Of a stretch of 64,000 nt of DNA, positions 44,286 to 57,800 are shown in pieces. The notes beneath the pieces are model-generated. The model saw nothing but the letters and a program-made list of their open reading frames with translations. It did no database searches and was not told the DNA's origin. The position numbers and the translations under genes were made by a program. Source of the stretch: Chlorops oryzae (lineage: Eukaryota > Arthropoda > Insecta > Diptera > Chloropidae); contig CM035806.1 in NCBI GenBank assembly GCA_020466095.1, positions 124,945,994 to 125,009,993 of the forward strand, in the 5' to 3' direction. Position 1 is the first letter of the stretch; every line of letters starts with the position of its first letter.

Positions 44286-45115
44286 ATTTTGCCAAATATT
44301 CTCGGAATCCATCGCAATAATTCGAATGCATTCTCAGTCCACGATGCGAGAGGTGCCACCCGGCAATAAATCCCCTCTGCGATGAGTTTTTCTTTTTGCT
44401 TTTGGAAAGCCGTCGCCCATCGAGTATGAAATTCGTTCTACCATGGCAACAAAATGCCATTACTTACTTCAAAAATCTTCTGAAATGAAATTTTCATAAA
44501 TTGCCCTCATTGCTGCAAAAATCACACTTTGCCGAAGCACTTCAAAACAATAAATACAACAACAACCAAACTTTTTTGCGACAGCCCTGAAAACTCCAAA
44601 CTCGAAGCCGCAAGGCAAATGCGGAAAGCTAGCGTGGCGTAAAGATTCTTCTTCATTAAGTACTTAATATGCGTCTTCATCTTTACATTCTTGGTTTTCT
44701 TATTGTTAGCCACGTTTTGAGTGCAGAAAAGTCGACTTTTTAAAGCCAAACCAAAACTGTAGCTCCAATATTTACCTATCCGCATACATGCCTGTCTGCC
44801 AGGCTTTCTGTCTCACTGTCTGCCTGTCGCTTTCTCTTCGGGGAATCTATAAAAAGTCCATTTCGACAACTGCCTTCGGCATCTCTTGCATAACTATAGC
44901 TGACGTCTCGTGGGAGGCGGATAGCATGTGCGAGCGACCCAGTTGGAAATAATAGCGTCACGGTCAAGCGGTCAAGAATCCATTATTCACACTGGATCGA
45001 TGAAAATTCTGTCAGACACTGATTCACAGCATTTTTTCTCAGGAGATCTCAATACACTTTTCTTATACGCCTTGGCCTTCTAAACACGAAAAACAAACAT
45101 TCTCCGAGGAAGTGT
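44286..45115. other. Gene-free stretch
   Basis: Apparently unique sequence of moderate GC. No exon, RNA gene or repeat recognised. Confidence 0.45.
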
Positions 45116-46525
45116 TTTTATGCCCAGGCGTAAGCATATCTAAGCTCCGTAGATAAATACAAATACATATATCGTCGCTACTCTTCAAAAACCACGTAAG
45201 CGCCAATTTCTCGAATATGACATTTTTGGTTTTTATGGTAGAAAAATATATTTCCTATGAGTTGGCAGTCTCAACTTGACAAGTTTCTATTAAAAAAATT
45301 AAGGCCAATTCAAAAACCTCGTAAGTGCCATACAAAACGAAAATTTCCTGCAAAACCTTTTTTTTTTTGGCTCATAAATAAATTTAAAAAATACAATCTT
45401 TCTCATTTGTAAAGAGACAGGCATATTTTGTTGTTGGAAACAAAAAACGAAAAAATATTTCCTTTAAAAGAAAGAAGAAAGCCAAGCTGCTACTAACAAT
45501 TTTAGGTATGGTGAATAAAACCCATGCTACTTTAAGATTTTAATAGTAGTAAGTATATCATAAAAAAATCTAAAATAGTGTTTTATCAACGGGTTTATCA
45601 TTTTTATGACAATATATTAACAAAAATTGTACAATTTTAAAGACATCCTTCAAGTAGGTTGCAATGTCAATGACGAATACCGATTAAACACCAAATTTTT
45701 GGAAACGCTTCCAATAAGTAATAAAACCTAATAATTTTAAGTTGTTTTTTGAGGTTTTATTACTGAAAAAAATTTTTATAAGTTTGAAAAATTTTGTTTA
45801 CTAATTTGAATAAGAACGAAAAGAGAAGAAAACAAAGAAAAGAACGTAACAAGTAAAATTTGTTTGACTGAAAGAATAAATATTAATTTAAAAATTGCAA
45901 TTTTCTTTTTTTTTTAGTTTGGAAAAACCTCGTAAGCGACAAAATTTGCAAATTTTGATTTGCGCAAAAAACACGTAAGCGAGAAATTTGGCGAGAGCTT
46001 CTTGTAACAAGGGGGAGTTACAAAAGTATATTTTGATAAAATAAAATTGAATTTAAAACACCGATTTAAAAAACTATTAAGTTTTTTTCGTTTTCTGAAA
46101 ATTCATGTCTTGACGCTTACGTGGTTTTTGAAGAGTAGCGACGATATATTCTTGATCAAGATCGAAAACTGAATCGAATTAAACATGTCCGTCTGTCCTC
46201 CTTCCAAACGGCTGGACCAATGATTTCAAAATTCGGGTCCCGACTATGATCCTGAGTGAAAATGGGTGATATCTGCGCACTGCCACGCCCACAAATGAAA
46301 ATTTTTCTTAACTTCCGAAGTAAAAAGCTTAAAATTCGAAACATGGGTTGGCCAAGGCCAATGAAGGGTAAAGGAAAAAAAATTATGTGGTCCGCCCACC
46401 GCCTTGGCCAAAAATTGAGAATTTTAGTAACTTCCGGACGGAAAGGTAAAACAAAGTCTGTCAATATTTTCGGGACGTCGGACGATGTCGGGCTTGACCG
46501 AATTTAGCTTTCTTAGTTGTTTTAT
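45116..46525 (-). mobile_element. Class B Helentron-like copy split by an inverted-repeat element
   Basis: The 3' terminus (TTTTTATGCCCAGGCGTAAGC, degenerate) lies at 45116-45166. The remainder (46150-46525) carries GATCAAGATCGAAAACTGAAT, CATGTCCGTCTGTCC (GTCY), GGGTG-type core repeats and GTCGGGCTTGACCGA up to the 5' end near 46520. An insertion of 971 bp (45173-46143) lies between. The copy is shorter and more degraded than 56938-57556. Confidence 0.65.
45173..46143. mobile_element. 971-bp element with perfect 30-bp inverted ends
   Basis: The 30 bases from 45173 (CGTCGCTACTCTTC...) are exactly mirrored at 46114-46143. ATATAT flanks both ends, a possible 6-bp duplication, although the target is TA-rich. 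The motif AAAACC(A/T)CGTAAG(C/T)G occurs at both termini and again at about 45314 and 45926 in forward orientation, with a shorter form near 45971. No protein is encoded. I cannot assign the superfamily. Confidence 0.75.
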
Positions 46526-47915
46526 AATAATTTTTGAAAAAAATAATTGTTTAAAGGGGGTATGCAAAAGGCCGTTTCCGAAATAAAAAGAGTGTTGAAT
46601 TTTGAACACGTCGAGGACTAGACCGAAAGATATGGAAGAACGAAAACTTTGGGCGTGATTTAAATTTGTAGCATGCTTTTAGGCATATTTAAGATAGACC
46701 TTATTTTGAAAATGCGCAAGGGAAAAATTCGGTTTTGACCTATGGTTCCCTGGCTTGTCCAAAAAAATCGTAGTATCTAGTTTCACTGCTGGAATTATAA
46801 TTTTATTTTCTCGAACAGAACGATCCACCCTAATGGAAGTATATGAATATAGATATATGTATGTACTTATGTACTAGGGTACTCCTAAATTTTAAAGCTT
46901 CCGGGCTACCTCGCCATTCGGTTCTACTACCTAAAAAAGAACTCGTGATTCCTTTTTTTAAATGAGTTTTAGGGGTCGTTACCACGACTCAAAGTTTGAA
47001 AATTTTGCCTGCCTAAGAATTAACTAACATACTATGTACCCATATGAAAATTAAAAATTATTTTCAAAACGTTGCAAGACTGAAGAAAGCATTTCCAACT
47101 GGGTTCTACGGATTAATCTTCTGTAACGGTTCACGTATGTCGAGAGTAGGTGTATCGTTTTTATGTTCTCGAAACTTTTCGTGTAAACTTTCCAATTTTC
47201 TCATGAACTCGGCACGTACATTCGCATGACTTTTTGGACTCTTTCGGAACGGAGAAACTTTCTGGCCGAGCAAGCCATGACGATTTTAACGGAAATTTAT
47301 ATTTGAAAAAAAAAAAATTGAAAAAAAAAATAAAAAGAGAAATACTTTTTCCCCAATTGTTTCCTTGCATGTCTTCGCCTTTTGTTTTAACCCATTTCAG
47401 CAATTGTGACTTTCAATTTTGAAGGCATTTCTTGTTATTTGCTTAATATCACGTTCTCGTCCACGGAATTTGTTAACATGACTCCGCATGTTCTCACTCT
47501 CTCGCTCTCTCCCCTCATGTTCTTCGTCGATTTGCTGATGTTTCTTTCGAAAGTCCCCCAATTGGATTGAAAGATAAATTTGTCAAAGAAGCAAAATTTT
47601 GTGGACACAATAGGAAAAATAAGAAAAAAAAAAGTAGAAAACATCGTAAAGAAAAGAAATTAGAGAATCAAGCCGCGCGATGGGTTGAAATTTTCTAATA
47701 GGAAATGTAATCTTGTAAGCACGTGACCGCTTCGGTCCTCCGATTGAATTCTTATTTGATTTGAAGTCAGGTTTTTTGCTCGTTCTTTGTTTCTTCAATT
47801 AAAATGAATACTCTGCTCTAGGAATTGACTAAAAGAGGTATGTACTTTAATTTCAACTCTTAAATTTTGGATTTTGAAAATGGAATGTGTTAAATTATTT
47901 CGGAAGAGGTTTTAG
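46526..47915. other. Gene-free stretch
   Basis: No gene seen. CGATCCACCCTA at 46826-46837 resembles the reverse of a TAGGGTGG hAT end, but no partner was found. A short A-run region lies at 47305-47340. Confidence 0.45.
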
Positions 47916-47922
47916 AGGCAAC

Positions 47923-48034
47923 ACACAATGTCAAAATGCCACAGCCGAAAATTTAAGCAAGCGTGACAAAATCATCGATGATTTCATCAATGACATACAG
48001 AGTTCATCGGCTCTTTCGCATTTGACATTGTGAG
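47923..48034. repeat. 112-bp foldback
   Basis: CACAATGTCAAAATGC and ACAGCCGA on the left pair with TCGGCT and GCATTTGACATTGTG on the right. GAGGCA occurs on both sides and could be a 6-bp duplication. Likely a very small MITE. Confidence 0.45.
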
Positions 48035-48171
48035 GCATTTGGAAGTATAGTCGCAACTCTCTATAGGGAACTCCTCTATAACGAATTTCTTTGTATGTAT
48101 AGCAAAGCTGCTCAAGGATTTTTCGCCATTTTTGTCCTCATAACAGAAAAGCCCATACCCAGCCAGGCCTG

Positions 48172-48242
48172 TCGTGGTTTAGTGAATAGAGTATGTGCCC
48201 AGTAACCCGAAATGCTAGAGTTCGAATCAGCGAGGAGGTAAA
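48172..48242 (+). mobile_element. tRNA-like SINE head
   Basis: Box A (TCGTGGTTTAGTGAATAG) and box B (GAGTTCGAATC) at tRNA-like spacing; the 3' part lacks a matching acceptor stem. Confidence 0.45.
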
Positions 48243-48474
48243 AATGTTCAAAATTTTAAAAATATGTAAAAATTTTAATATTCGAAAGAACAAATAATGT
48301 GTTCTACACTTAGTTATGAGAAAACAAGCTGCCTTATAGAAAGAAAAGTGTTACCGTTCTGAACTCGTGAATGCTGTCACCGCTTCGTCCAAAAGTTTTT
48401 ATGTATTAATTTGAAACCTTCATATTTTCATTTGTGTTTTTTTTTTCGTACAAAAAAAAACAATATTTTAAAGT

Positions 48475-48545
48475 TGCCCGATCCGGGACTCGGACTCGAA
48501 GTCTTCGGATTGCTAGGCTAACGGACGCGCTCATCGTGATTGCCG
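48475..48545 (-). mobile_element. tRNA-like SINE head
   Basis: On the minus strand: TGAGCGCGTCCGTTAGCC (box A-like) and GAGTCCGAGTCCCGG (box B). A further box B-like palindrome (GGTTCGAACC) sits at about 48764, so three tRNA-like pieces lie within 650 bp. Confidence 0.4.
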
Positions 48546-48799
48546 GCAATTACTCCGAACTTTCATGACCAACCCATGATCGTGTCACTAGGTGAACGCC
48601 AATACCATTCATGCAGAAATGTCATTTGAACTGAGGGTTTGAAATGGCAGTACTCACGGCTCCAATGTCATTCTCAAGTCATCGATGCTGTCATCGAGAC
48701 ATTTTCGGCTGGGGCGACAGTTTTATATTATTCCTTTCTGGTGGCGGCGTATTTCAACGGGGGTTCGAACCTCCGAAGCACCACCTGCGTCCGCCTCAG

Positions 48800-51294
48800 G
48801 CAAATGGTTTGCTCCAATTAGAGTCGATTAAATCAATTAAGAGCTCCAGTGTCAATAGAAATTCAGTTTCGATTCCATTCGAAATTTTCATTTGATTGTT
48901 GATTTATCGAGCTTCAAATCAGATCATTTGACACATATCCAACTGGATTAAACATATTAAACTCTTCTCGCATTTAAGTAATCAAAATACCGTTGAAAAG
49001 CACAAATTCGTGGTTTCATTGATTATGCGAAACCGTTATTTACTATTCAATACCAATTTTCGCCTCCAAATGGCAAGATTTAAATTTTGTGTTTTATGTG
49101 TCATACGTCAATTTTTCTAAATTCTCTGAATTCCGTGCTGTAGCTTAGGATGCCATAAAACTAAATAATATTTTCCGTTTAATTTCATAGTTGCACTGCC
49201 TTGCGTGATGTGATGATTTGTCGACAAACAATGTTTTTGGCGTTATGAAGCACTCGTCGGAGGAAAAATATCCAAGCTTTCTTTTCGTGCCCATAAACTA
49301 CAAGTTTAACTAACTTCATTCGTTGTTTAGACGTCATTGATAACAGGTTTTATTGGAAAAAATTTTGAAGTCCCGAAGAGGAGACTTCATAGCTGCTAAA
49401 CTTTATATGAAATTGGGGAAAATTATTGGGCCCGTTTAAAACATAGTGAAGTCCTTATTAATTTCCTATGAGCATTTTACTTTTGTAGCTCTAAACTTGA
49501 GAATCTAAACCGATGTGGGACATTATGTTCTCAAAAATAGTGCCAGAAGAACGACGTTGCATACGTTCAGGCTAAGACTTTATTTATTTATCTATTTATT
49601 TTCTTTTTTTTGCATGATACCCTACCTTCAATTTGCAATATACATAATTCATCTGTAGCTAAACCAATTAGTAACGCTATTTTATTACCCATGCTTTTCT
49701 GGCAACATTAACCAATCGCAATATAGGTACTCGTAACATTTGCATTTTCGGTTGTCACGAGTGCAGCTTTACCATTGCCCGTAGCTGAATCATATGGTTG
49801 TGATAATAACTTTTAGCATTATTGCTACCGCGTTGAATTTTAAAATTTGCATATTTCCAAAATGTACCATGTCGCCGGTAGGTGAGCAACTCCGCTCCGT
49901 CTATTTAAACTAAAATGGGCTAAGTATTTTTCTTATATTAACTTGTTGTAACCAACAAATCATTCTAATCAGAGCATAAGCATAGAAACGGGAATTGAGG
50001 GGTTAAATAATTTTCTTATAATTGTAATTCACATTAGCACTGAAATATGAAAGCATGAAGATTACAAATTCAAAGAAGGACGCCCCCGAAGGACTAATCA
50101 GAATTTTATTTCCGATTGGGAAAAGGAGAAGGTTTTTTTTTTTTACTTTCCGTTAAAAATGTGAAAATGTAATCGGATCAGAAATACTAATAATCCTTTC
50201 GAGAGCATTTGGAAGCATTAAACAGCTTTCTTACCGTATGAATGATACATAATTCGCTGTACATTTTCTTTTGATTTGTCTCTGGTCCCTTTTGATTTCT
50301 TCATTTTCGATTTTCTTACAAGAAAAAATTCTCGTTTCTGACACATCGACTTCATAAATCAAAAATCATAAGCACTCAACTTTCTGCCTGAGGCTGTTGA
50401 AAACACGAAAAGGGGCAGCTTCAGCACCCCCCCCCCCCCCCCAAAAAAAAAAAACGTTAAACATAAAACAAATAGAAATAGTAACATAAGAATTGTTGCC
50501 AAGAGATATGAAAAAAGTTGAAGCCGAGTCCTAAGAAAGAAGAGCCTCCAAAAAGCTTTTGGAACATGAAATTGGTCCTGGCCTCAGGCTCTCTAAAGGT
50601 CACGCTTTCTTATAGCAAATCTTCCTATTCGGGTTAATGTGAAAAAATTTTCTACGTGAGGGGAGGAAAAACCCAAAGGAAAGTGAAGAAAGCGAAAACG
50701 AAAGCAAAAAAGAAACAAAACACACCTAGGGCTGTTGGTATAGTCAGTTTACTCAGTTTATTTATTGAATATATATGTTTATAATGAAAATAATCTGGAA
50801 TTCTTAATTTCATTGAAATATTTCGAATAACTTTGACTTTCTGGCAGCTTTGGGATTTTTGTGTCTGTTTTCCGTTTTTTAAGTTTTGAAAAAAAGTATG
50901 GTTGGTAAACTCCAATTATCTCCGGACATACTAAAAATAGTTATAAAATTCCCTATCAACGATGTCTAGAACACCTTTCGATCCAACCATTGGCTTAGAA
51001 GCTACTAATGAACTTTTCCAGAAATTTGTTTCATTCTTAACAAAATTTCCTTTAAAAATTCACTTTTAGTCAAAATTACACCATGATAAAAATTTTTTTT
51101 CATTTTTTTCCACCTCTTGACATCAAACAATGATCCATTAGAAAGAAAGACAGCCCATGTTGATCACATTCGGTTTTAAAGTGTGGCATACATAAACATT
51201 TAAGTAATAATACTCAAAGCTTAATTTCACCAAAAGTACTGATTGCACAGGCAAATAAAATATAAAGGTCCTGATACAGAAAGATGAAGTACCA
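48800..51294. other. Gene-free stretch
   Basis: No gene recognised. A run of about 16 C followed by about 11 A lies at 50428-50453. Frames in this stretch are short and without recognisable products. Confidence 0.45.
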
Positions 51295-51715
51295 CTGCCT
51301 ACGTTTTTTTGATGTGCTGAGCACGAATCTGAAGTCAGATTTCACCCATCACCCTCAGATTCCACCCCAAGCACCCACCATAGGGTGAAGTTTCTAGAAT
51401 ACATAAAAAAAAGAATTACCTATCTCACCCAACGTTTTTTGGTGTGCTAAATACGAAGCTGAAGTCAAAATATACCCACGATCCTTTATTTTCCCTTATA
51501 ACCCTTCAGAATCCTCCCCGCAAAGGGTGAAATTTCTATAACATATAAGAATTTTAAAGACGTATCATACCCTACGTTTTTTGGAGCGCTAGGAACGAAT
51601 CTAAGTTCGGCATTAACCCACAACATTTATTTTCGCCTCACTACCTCTGACAGAATGGCGTCTCCCCCGCCACCAAAGGGGAGCATTTTTAAAGTGCTTA
51701 AGAACTCCATTTCTT
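51295..51715. repeat. Three-copy tandem repeat, about 135-bp unit
   Basis: Units start near 51299, 51431 and 51570 with C(T/A)ACGTTTTTTGG(T/A)G(T/C)GCT, followed by ACGAA.CTGAAGTC and a (A/C)AAAGGGTGAA..TTTCTA.AA segment. Spacing is 132 and 139 bp. The third unit is degraded. No open frame spans it. Confidence 0.7.
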
Positions 51716-51763
51716 TAATATCTCTCTCTCTTGTGATGGGGGAAGGATTTCCTGAAGGATGTT

Positions 51764-51863
51764 AAGTCGAATCTCCTGGTGGCGCTGATCATTTCTATAT
51801 TTATTTTGTATGGTCTATCTCGACTGGTTCTGGATGAGAGACTGTGTCGGGTATAAAAACGAA
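51764..51863 (+). mobile_element. Class A Helentron-like 3' fragment
   Basis: Contains TCGAATCTCCTGGTGGCGCTG, TATGGTCTATCTCGACTGG and the terminal TGTGTCGGGTATAAAAA; one arm of the 3' hairpin is lost. Confidence 0.7.
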
Positions 51864-52042
51864 GAAATACACAATAGCTTACCTACTCGCTACTTCAAGA
51901 CGCTACGCTAATTACAAGTAATCGAACTCACAGGGGTGCATTTAAACTTTTAGCTCGAAATCGTTTTACTTCAAAATATTAATGAACATTTTCAAAGAAC
52001 GCCCTTTTTGCATGCCTACTTATGCTCCCATATCAAATTTAT

Positions 52043-52178
52043 ATATAGTTTTGAGTAGTACTGGAGGTTACCCTAAAAATGATCGAAACCGGTCCATCCT
52101 CCAATGCTCATACCGAATATCGTCAAAATAACCCGACTTCTTCGATAAGAAAACTGTAGACGCAGACAGAGACAGACG
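52043..52178 (+). mobile_element. Class A Helentron-like central fragment
   Basis: Contains AGTACTGGAGGT, CTAAAAATGATCG, TCTTCGATAAGAAAACTGTA and a short ACAG stretch. It lies downstream of the 3' fragment at 51764, the reverse of the order in intact copies, so it is a rearranged or separate insertion. Confidence 0.55.
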
Positions 52179-53600
52179 ATCATCGAATCTCGAAAAGCAA
52201 TCAAAACCAAATTAAAACCAATGAAACGAAGCACAAGCCACAAGTCCATACGAGATCAAATCGGCTTAGTTATGCGTTAACTAAACCTAGTAAAAAAAAT
52301 GCTAAAACACACAATGTTGCTTTGGATATTTATTTTTCCTTGTGTTGCGTGGGTGCGTTCTTACCCAATAAACACAGAGATAATAGTTATCATATATGTC
52401 ATAATATTTGATTGTTTAGATGGATAATAATATGACAGTTGTGACATATGGTATCATATATGTTATATATAATTCGATAGATACCATACATAATAAGATA
52501 TATGTTATCTGTAATATGATAGAAATCATATATTTAAAAAAAAACTAACAAAAGTCAAGGGAATGTTTTTCACTAAATTTCAGATTAAAATTGTAGTCCA
52601 AATAGACAACATTCTTTATGTGAAAATCCAAAGCTATTGCCTTTTGGTTTATTTTTTTGTGGAAATATAGCTATTACTCTTTCATGTAAAAAAAAAAAAA
52701 TTATAAAAATTGGAAAAGTAGAATAATTATTATAATTTGCCAGAAATTAGAGTAAAAAATATCAACTTCTCATTATTTGTTAGAAAAAAACTTCATGTGC
52801 TTTGCCCTGCTTAGCCCTCTTACTATATAAAAATGAAAGGTACGAGTCTATGCTTTCAATCTAAACAAAAAAATTCACCTTCTAATACCTTTTCTGTAAG
52901 TAACATCCATTTTAATTTCAAAAGTCACAGCAATATTTCATACAAATGCTCAATAAGACAAAAAATGGGGCATACTTTTAGGTCTTACGTAATTAAAACA
53001 TGGAACGATTTATCAATGAAACCTTTTTTTTTTTTTACGAATATGTAGGCGTAACGAAATTTAATAACATTTCAATGTACAAATAACATATGGGGCATTT
53101 CACGTGAAGCGGGCAGCGAAAAAAGGGTCATCTTCTGAAAATCGTTCATATTTGGATCAGTTGCACCTCTATAGCGTGTGAGTTAATGGGCAAAATTTTT
53201 TGGATTTATCACCGTTAGTTTTCGATATATATTCCAGATATAGGCCTGTAAAAATTGATGAAATGAAAAATAAGCTTTTTTTGCATGCAATGTTTCGAAT
53301 AAAAAAAATTTTTTTCAAAAAATAAATAGTAACGGTTTCTAAAGAAAATTTATTGAGCTATTCAAGGATGCAAAAAAAAAAAAAATTTATTTTTTCCAGT
53401 GTAGCACTGGTGGTGAAATGGTTAAAGCACAATTACAACAACTTGGACTTTTTTGAATTTTTTTATTTTTTTCGAATTTTAGCTGCAGGTATTAAGAATA
53501 TATCATGTAAGTTTGAAAATGGGATCTCTATTATTTTAGGAGGCACAAGGCATTGAACATGCGTACCCAGCAATTTTCCCATAGCAACAACGAAGTGAAC
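52179..53600. other. Gene-free stretch with TATCATATAT-type palindromes
   Basis: Between 52380 and 52535 the motifs ATCATATATG, CATATATGAT-like and GATATATG recur in both orientations, forming an AT-rich foldback. A box A-like TGGTGAAATGGTTAAAGC at 53411 has no box B. No gene recognised. Confidence 0.4.
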
Positions 53601-53607
53601 TTTTGCA

Positions 53608-53949
53608 TATGTTTTCAGTAAAATGCTTGTAACTTGCGAACCACTAAACACATTTCATTAATATTTGTTTTACTGGTAAACTACGTAAAAGTACATATCC
53701 TGAAAAAAAAATGGACGCCGTCCTCCTCGAGCCACGCCCACAAATAAGGGCTTATCGTAACTTGTGAAGTTAAAGGCGTAGAAGCTTCATATTCGCAACA
53801 TACGTTGACCAAGGCGAATGAAAGGTGTAGATAAAATTTTATGTGTCCCGCCCACTGCCACGCCCACAAATGGAGATTTTTCGTAACATAGTGCGCCAAT
53901 AATGTAAGGAAGCTGTCGGGCTTGACCGACCTTAGCTTTCTTACTTGTT
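53608..53949 (-). mobile_element. Class B Helentron-like copy, 5' half
   Basis: Reads on the minus strand from AACAAGTAAGAAAGCTAAGG (53949) through GTCGGTCAAGCCCGAC, two core repeats and CTCGAGGAGGACGGCGTCC to AGTTACAAGCATTTTACTG (53608). The GTCY tract and 3' end are missing. Confidence 0.8.
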
Positions 53950-54194
53950 AAGTGTATATTTACACAAAAATCCATTATTTCAGTTCAAACAAATTAAATT
54001 TGTCGGACTCAGAACTAAAAATTGTGAGATTTCCAAATAGAACTAAGCATTTAAGTTTTGAGAGTGCAAATCACCAGTTTTCAAGTGAATAAAAAACAAG
54101 TATTCTTCATCAAAATCTTCAGCGTCACAACAAGCCAATTTAAATCAACCTTGTCAATTTGCCCTTTTACATTAGGGCAACTATTGCCGGCAAT

Positions 54195-54339
54195 TTTTAT
54201 ACCCGACACACTCTGTGTCGAGGGTATATTGCGTTTGTTGGGTTGTGTGTAACACCCAGAACCAGTCGAAATAGACCATACAAAATGTATATAGAAATGA
54301 TCAGCGTCACCAGGAGATTCGATTTAGACATGTCCGTCC

Positions 54340-54413
<74 letters not shown>

Positions 54414-54841
54414 CCGTCTGTCTGTCTGTTTGTATACAGTTATCTTATCGAAGGAGTTGAGCTATCTTGACAAAATTTGGTATGCGTGCTCACGGGGACA
54501 TGAGTAAGAACAAGTTCGAGAATGGACCCGATCGGACCATTTTTAGAGGTACCTCCAGTACTAGGGACTGTTACGAAAATCACAAAAATGCCTCAAAATC
54601 AGACTTTATTGAAATATTTCAATGAAACTTAGAATTTCAGCGTATATATAAGGGTCCGATTAGAATTCCAAAAAAATTTGAAAAGTGGGCGTGGCAAAAG
54701 GGCGGTTTTCATTTAGAAATTTAACAAAAGTCGGTATATGGGGCTCCTTATGCCCTTAAACACCTCTTGATATTTAAAATTATGTATCTGTGTCGGGTAT
54801 TCTATTGTCAGGCTCGCCTGACTATAACACCCTTACTTGTT
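54195..54841 (-). mobile_element. Class A Helentron-like copy with one core repeat
   Basis: Minus-strand copy with intact ends: AACAAGTAAGGGTGTTATAG at 54841 and GTGTCGGGTATAAAAA ending at 54195. It has an expanded (GTCY)n tract (54331-54432) but only one of the two about 290-bp core repeats. This could be an intra-element deletion between direct repeats. Confidence 0.85.
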
Positions 54842-55519
<678 letters not shown>

Positions 55520-56548
55520 GTGAAAGCAAAATAGGCAAATTTGGAACATATTTCTCTTGTATCGCTACAAGAAAATAATTACAAATACATTTCTTCAAAA
55601 CAGAATGCGTAATTGTCAGCCGAAATTCTAGTTCAAAGCTTTAAATAAAATTTTAAACGATTGTCTCATCTTTAACGTTTTCTGGATAAAACAAAATTTT
55701 ATTTCGCTGTTGCTCTTTTTTTTATTTTTTTGTTTTGTTTGTAAGATCGTGGGCAAGTGCCCTGTGCTTGCTGCTCAGCTTCCCATTCATTTGCCCTGTG
55801 ATTTCTCTTAGCGTTTTCATCAACGGAACTTTCTGCATCTTCGAACCTCAAACCTTCCACAACGCTAATGAGAAAAAGACGCTATATCACTTTTCGCCTC
55901 GGCATCATCATTTTCTCCATACCCCTGCGTGGAAGTTTGCGAAGGTAGTTCAAGAATAAATCAATTTAAGAGAAATGCAAAAGCAAAAAAAAAAAAAAAA
56001 AAAAATGAATGAATGAATAGAAATTCCCTTTTCCTTACTATCGCAATTTCTTAAAGTATTTCCTCAAGTTATTTTTGTTCCAGCGTTTTCTTCGTCCTGT
56101 GTGTCCACTGCGTTATCATAAGTCAGGCCCATTTGTTTTGCTTATAAATTGCTCTTTCATGTGCTTTAATATAATTGCGAAAATCTTGGATGCGTGTGCG
56201 TAGGTAGGAAAGCGTTTCTGCTCCTGAAAGTATGCTTTATTTATTGTGGTTTTTCCAAGAAGGTTTTAGACACTCATCGAGCTTCGTTCGCGGATGTAAG
56301 CGTGCCGGCTTAAAGCTTCATGGCGAAACCATTTATTTTGATTATAGAAAAGCCGAGAGTTTTTTTTCCCATTTTTTCCCCATTTTGTTCTTTTTTTCGT
56401 CCTCCATATAATAAAATAAGTACAGATGCAAACGGTGGCAACGAACGACGATGTTTATCAATTCAGCGAAGCCATGCCATGTGATGCGAATATCCGGCAT
56501 TGTTCGGTAAGTCAAATTTTTTCTGAGGCTTCGCGTAGATCTAAATTG

Positions 56549-56654
<106 letters not shown>

Positions 56655-56937
56655 TCTAACGATTTTCTGAAGTTATTCACCGTTTCGCTAATGCTTTCAC
56701 ACCAATGCATGAACATGATATGAATTTCACATGATCGAAATCGATTAGAAAAGAAAATCGAATTCAAATGAAGGATTATTTTTTATCTAACCGAGGCACT
56801 TAAGCTTCTCATTGAGCTGTTATTGCATATCGCACGTCCCCTGGGGACAGTGACGGCGCACATACAGAGGCCACGCGATTTATATCCTTCGGTCAAGCGT
56901 TTTTGTAAAATCGTGTGTCCGTCTTTGCGTGTGCTTT

Positions 56938-57556
56938 TATACCCAGCGTAAGCGGGGTGTATTAGTTTTGTGTAAATCTTGTAACAGCCAGAACCAAGCT
57001 TCGTAGATATAGACATATATATGTATACTTGATCAGCATCAAAAACTGAATCGATTTAGACATGTCCGTCTGACCATCTGTCCGTCCGTGGTCGGATCTC
57101 CTCCGAAACCAAGTCGAAATTTGGCACACAGGTATATCGGGATTCGAGTATTATCCTAAGTAAAAAAAGAAGACATCCGCCCACTGCCACGCCCACAAAT
57201 GAATTTAATGTGTTTTCCAGTAAAATGCTTGTAACTTGCGAACCACTCAACACATTTCATTGATATTTGGTGTACTGGTAAACTACAAAAAGGGACATAT
57301 CCTGGAAAAAAATGGACGCCTCCTCGAGCCACGCCCACAATTAAAGGTTTATCGTAACTTGTGAAGTAAAAGACGAAGAAGCTTCAAATTCGCAACATAG
57401 GTTGACCAAGGCGAATGAAAGGTGTAGGAAAAAATTTATGTGACCCGCCCACTGCCACGCCCACAAATGGGGAGGCAAAACATAGTGCGCCAATAATGTA
57501 GGGACGCTGGGTATTTCAAAGTCGGGCTTGACCGACTTTAGCTTTCTTACTTGTTT
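56938..57556 (-). mobile_element. Class B Helentron-like copy, essentially complete
   Basis: Minus-strand copy from AACAAGTAAGAAAGCTAAAG (57556) with the hairpin AAAGTCGG/CCGACTTT and ATACCCAGCG, through two to three core repeats and a short (GTCY) stretch (57063-57090), to the 3' hairpin and terminus CCGCTTACGCTGGGTATA at 56938. The best reference for the class B structure in this window. Confidence 0.85.
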
Positions 57557-57703
57557 TTTAAAACTAAAGAATGTCGGCCTCTGTGCAGGAGTTGGCTGAG
57601 ATGCCAATTTACGAAGCGATAGGCCCTGGATTTCCACTCCCAGCTGAGGTCGTGGATGTTTGGGTCGTTTGTCAGTTTCTGTTTTTCTTTGTCTTCCCAT
57701 TGT

Positions 57704-57800
57704 ACGTGGTATCACAACGGGCGCATTTGGTGCCTTAGTGTGTCACCCTTGGAGGCAGCCACACTAACTTAACCTAACCTAACCTAATCTAACTTAAACT
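57704..57800 (+). mobile_element. LINE 3' tail
   Basis: GTGGTATCACAACGGGCGC, then TTAGTGTGTCACCC, GGCAGCCACACTAAC and AACCTAACCTAACC. This matches the 3' UTR of the LINE fragment at 43267-43560. No coding part is recognised; sequence back to about 57570 may belong to it. Confidence 0.6.

Noticed and set aside
46826..46837. Reverse TAGGGTGGATCG, resembling a hAT terminus
   Set aside because: No inverted partner or duplication found nearby.
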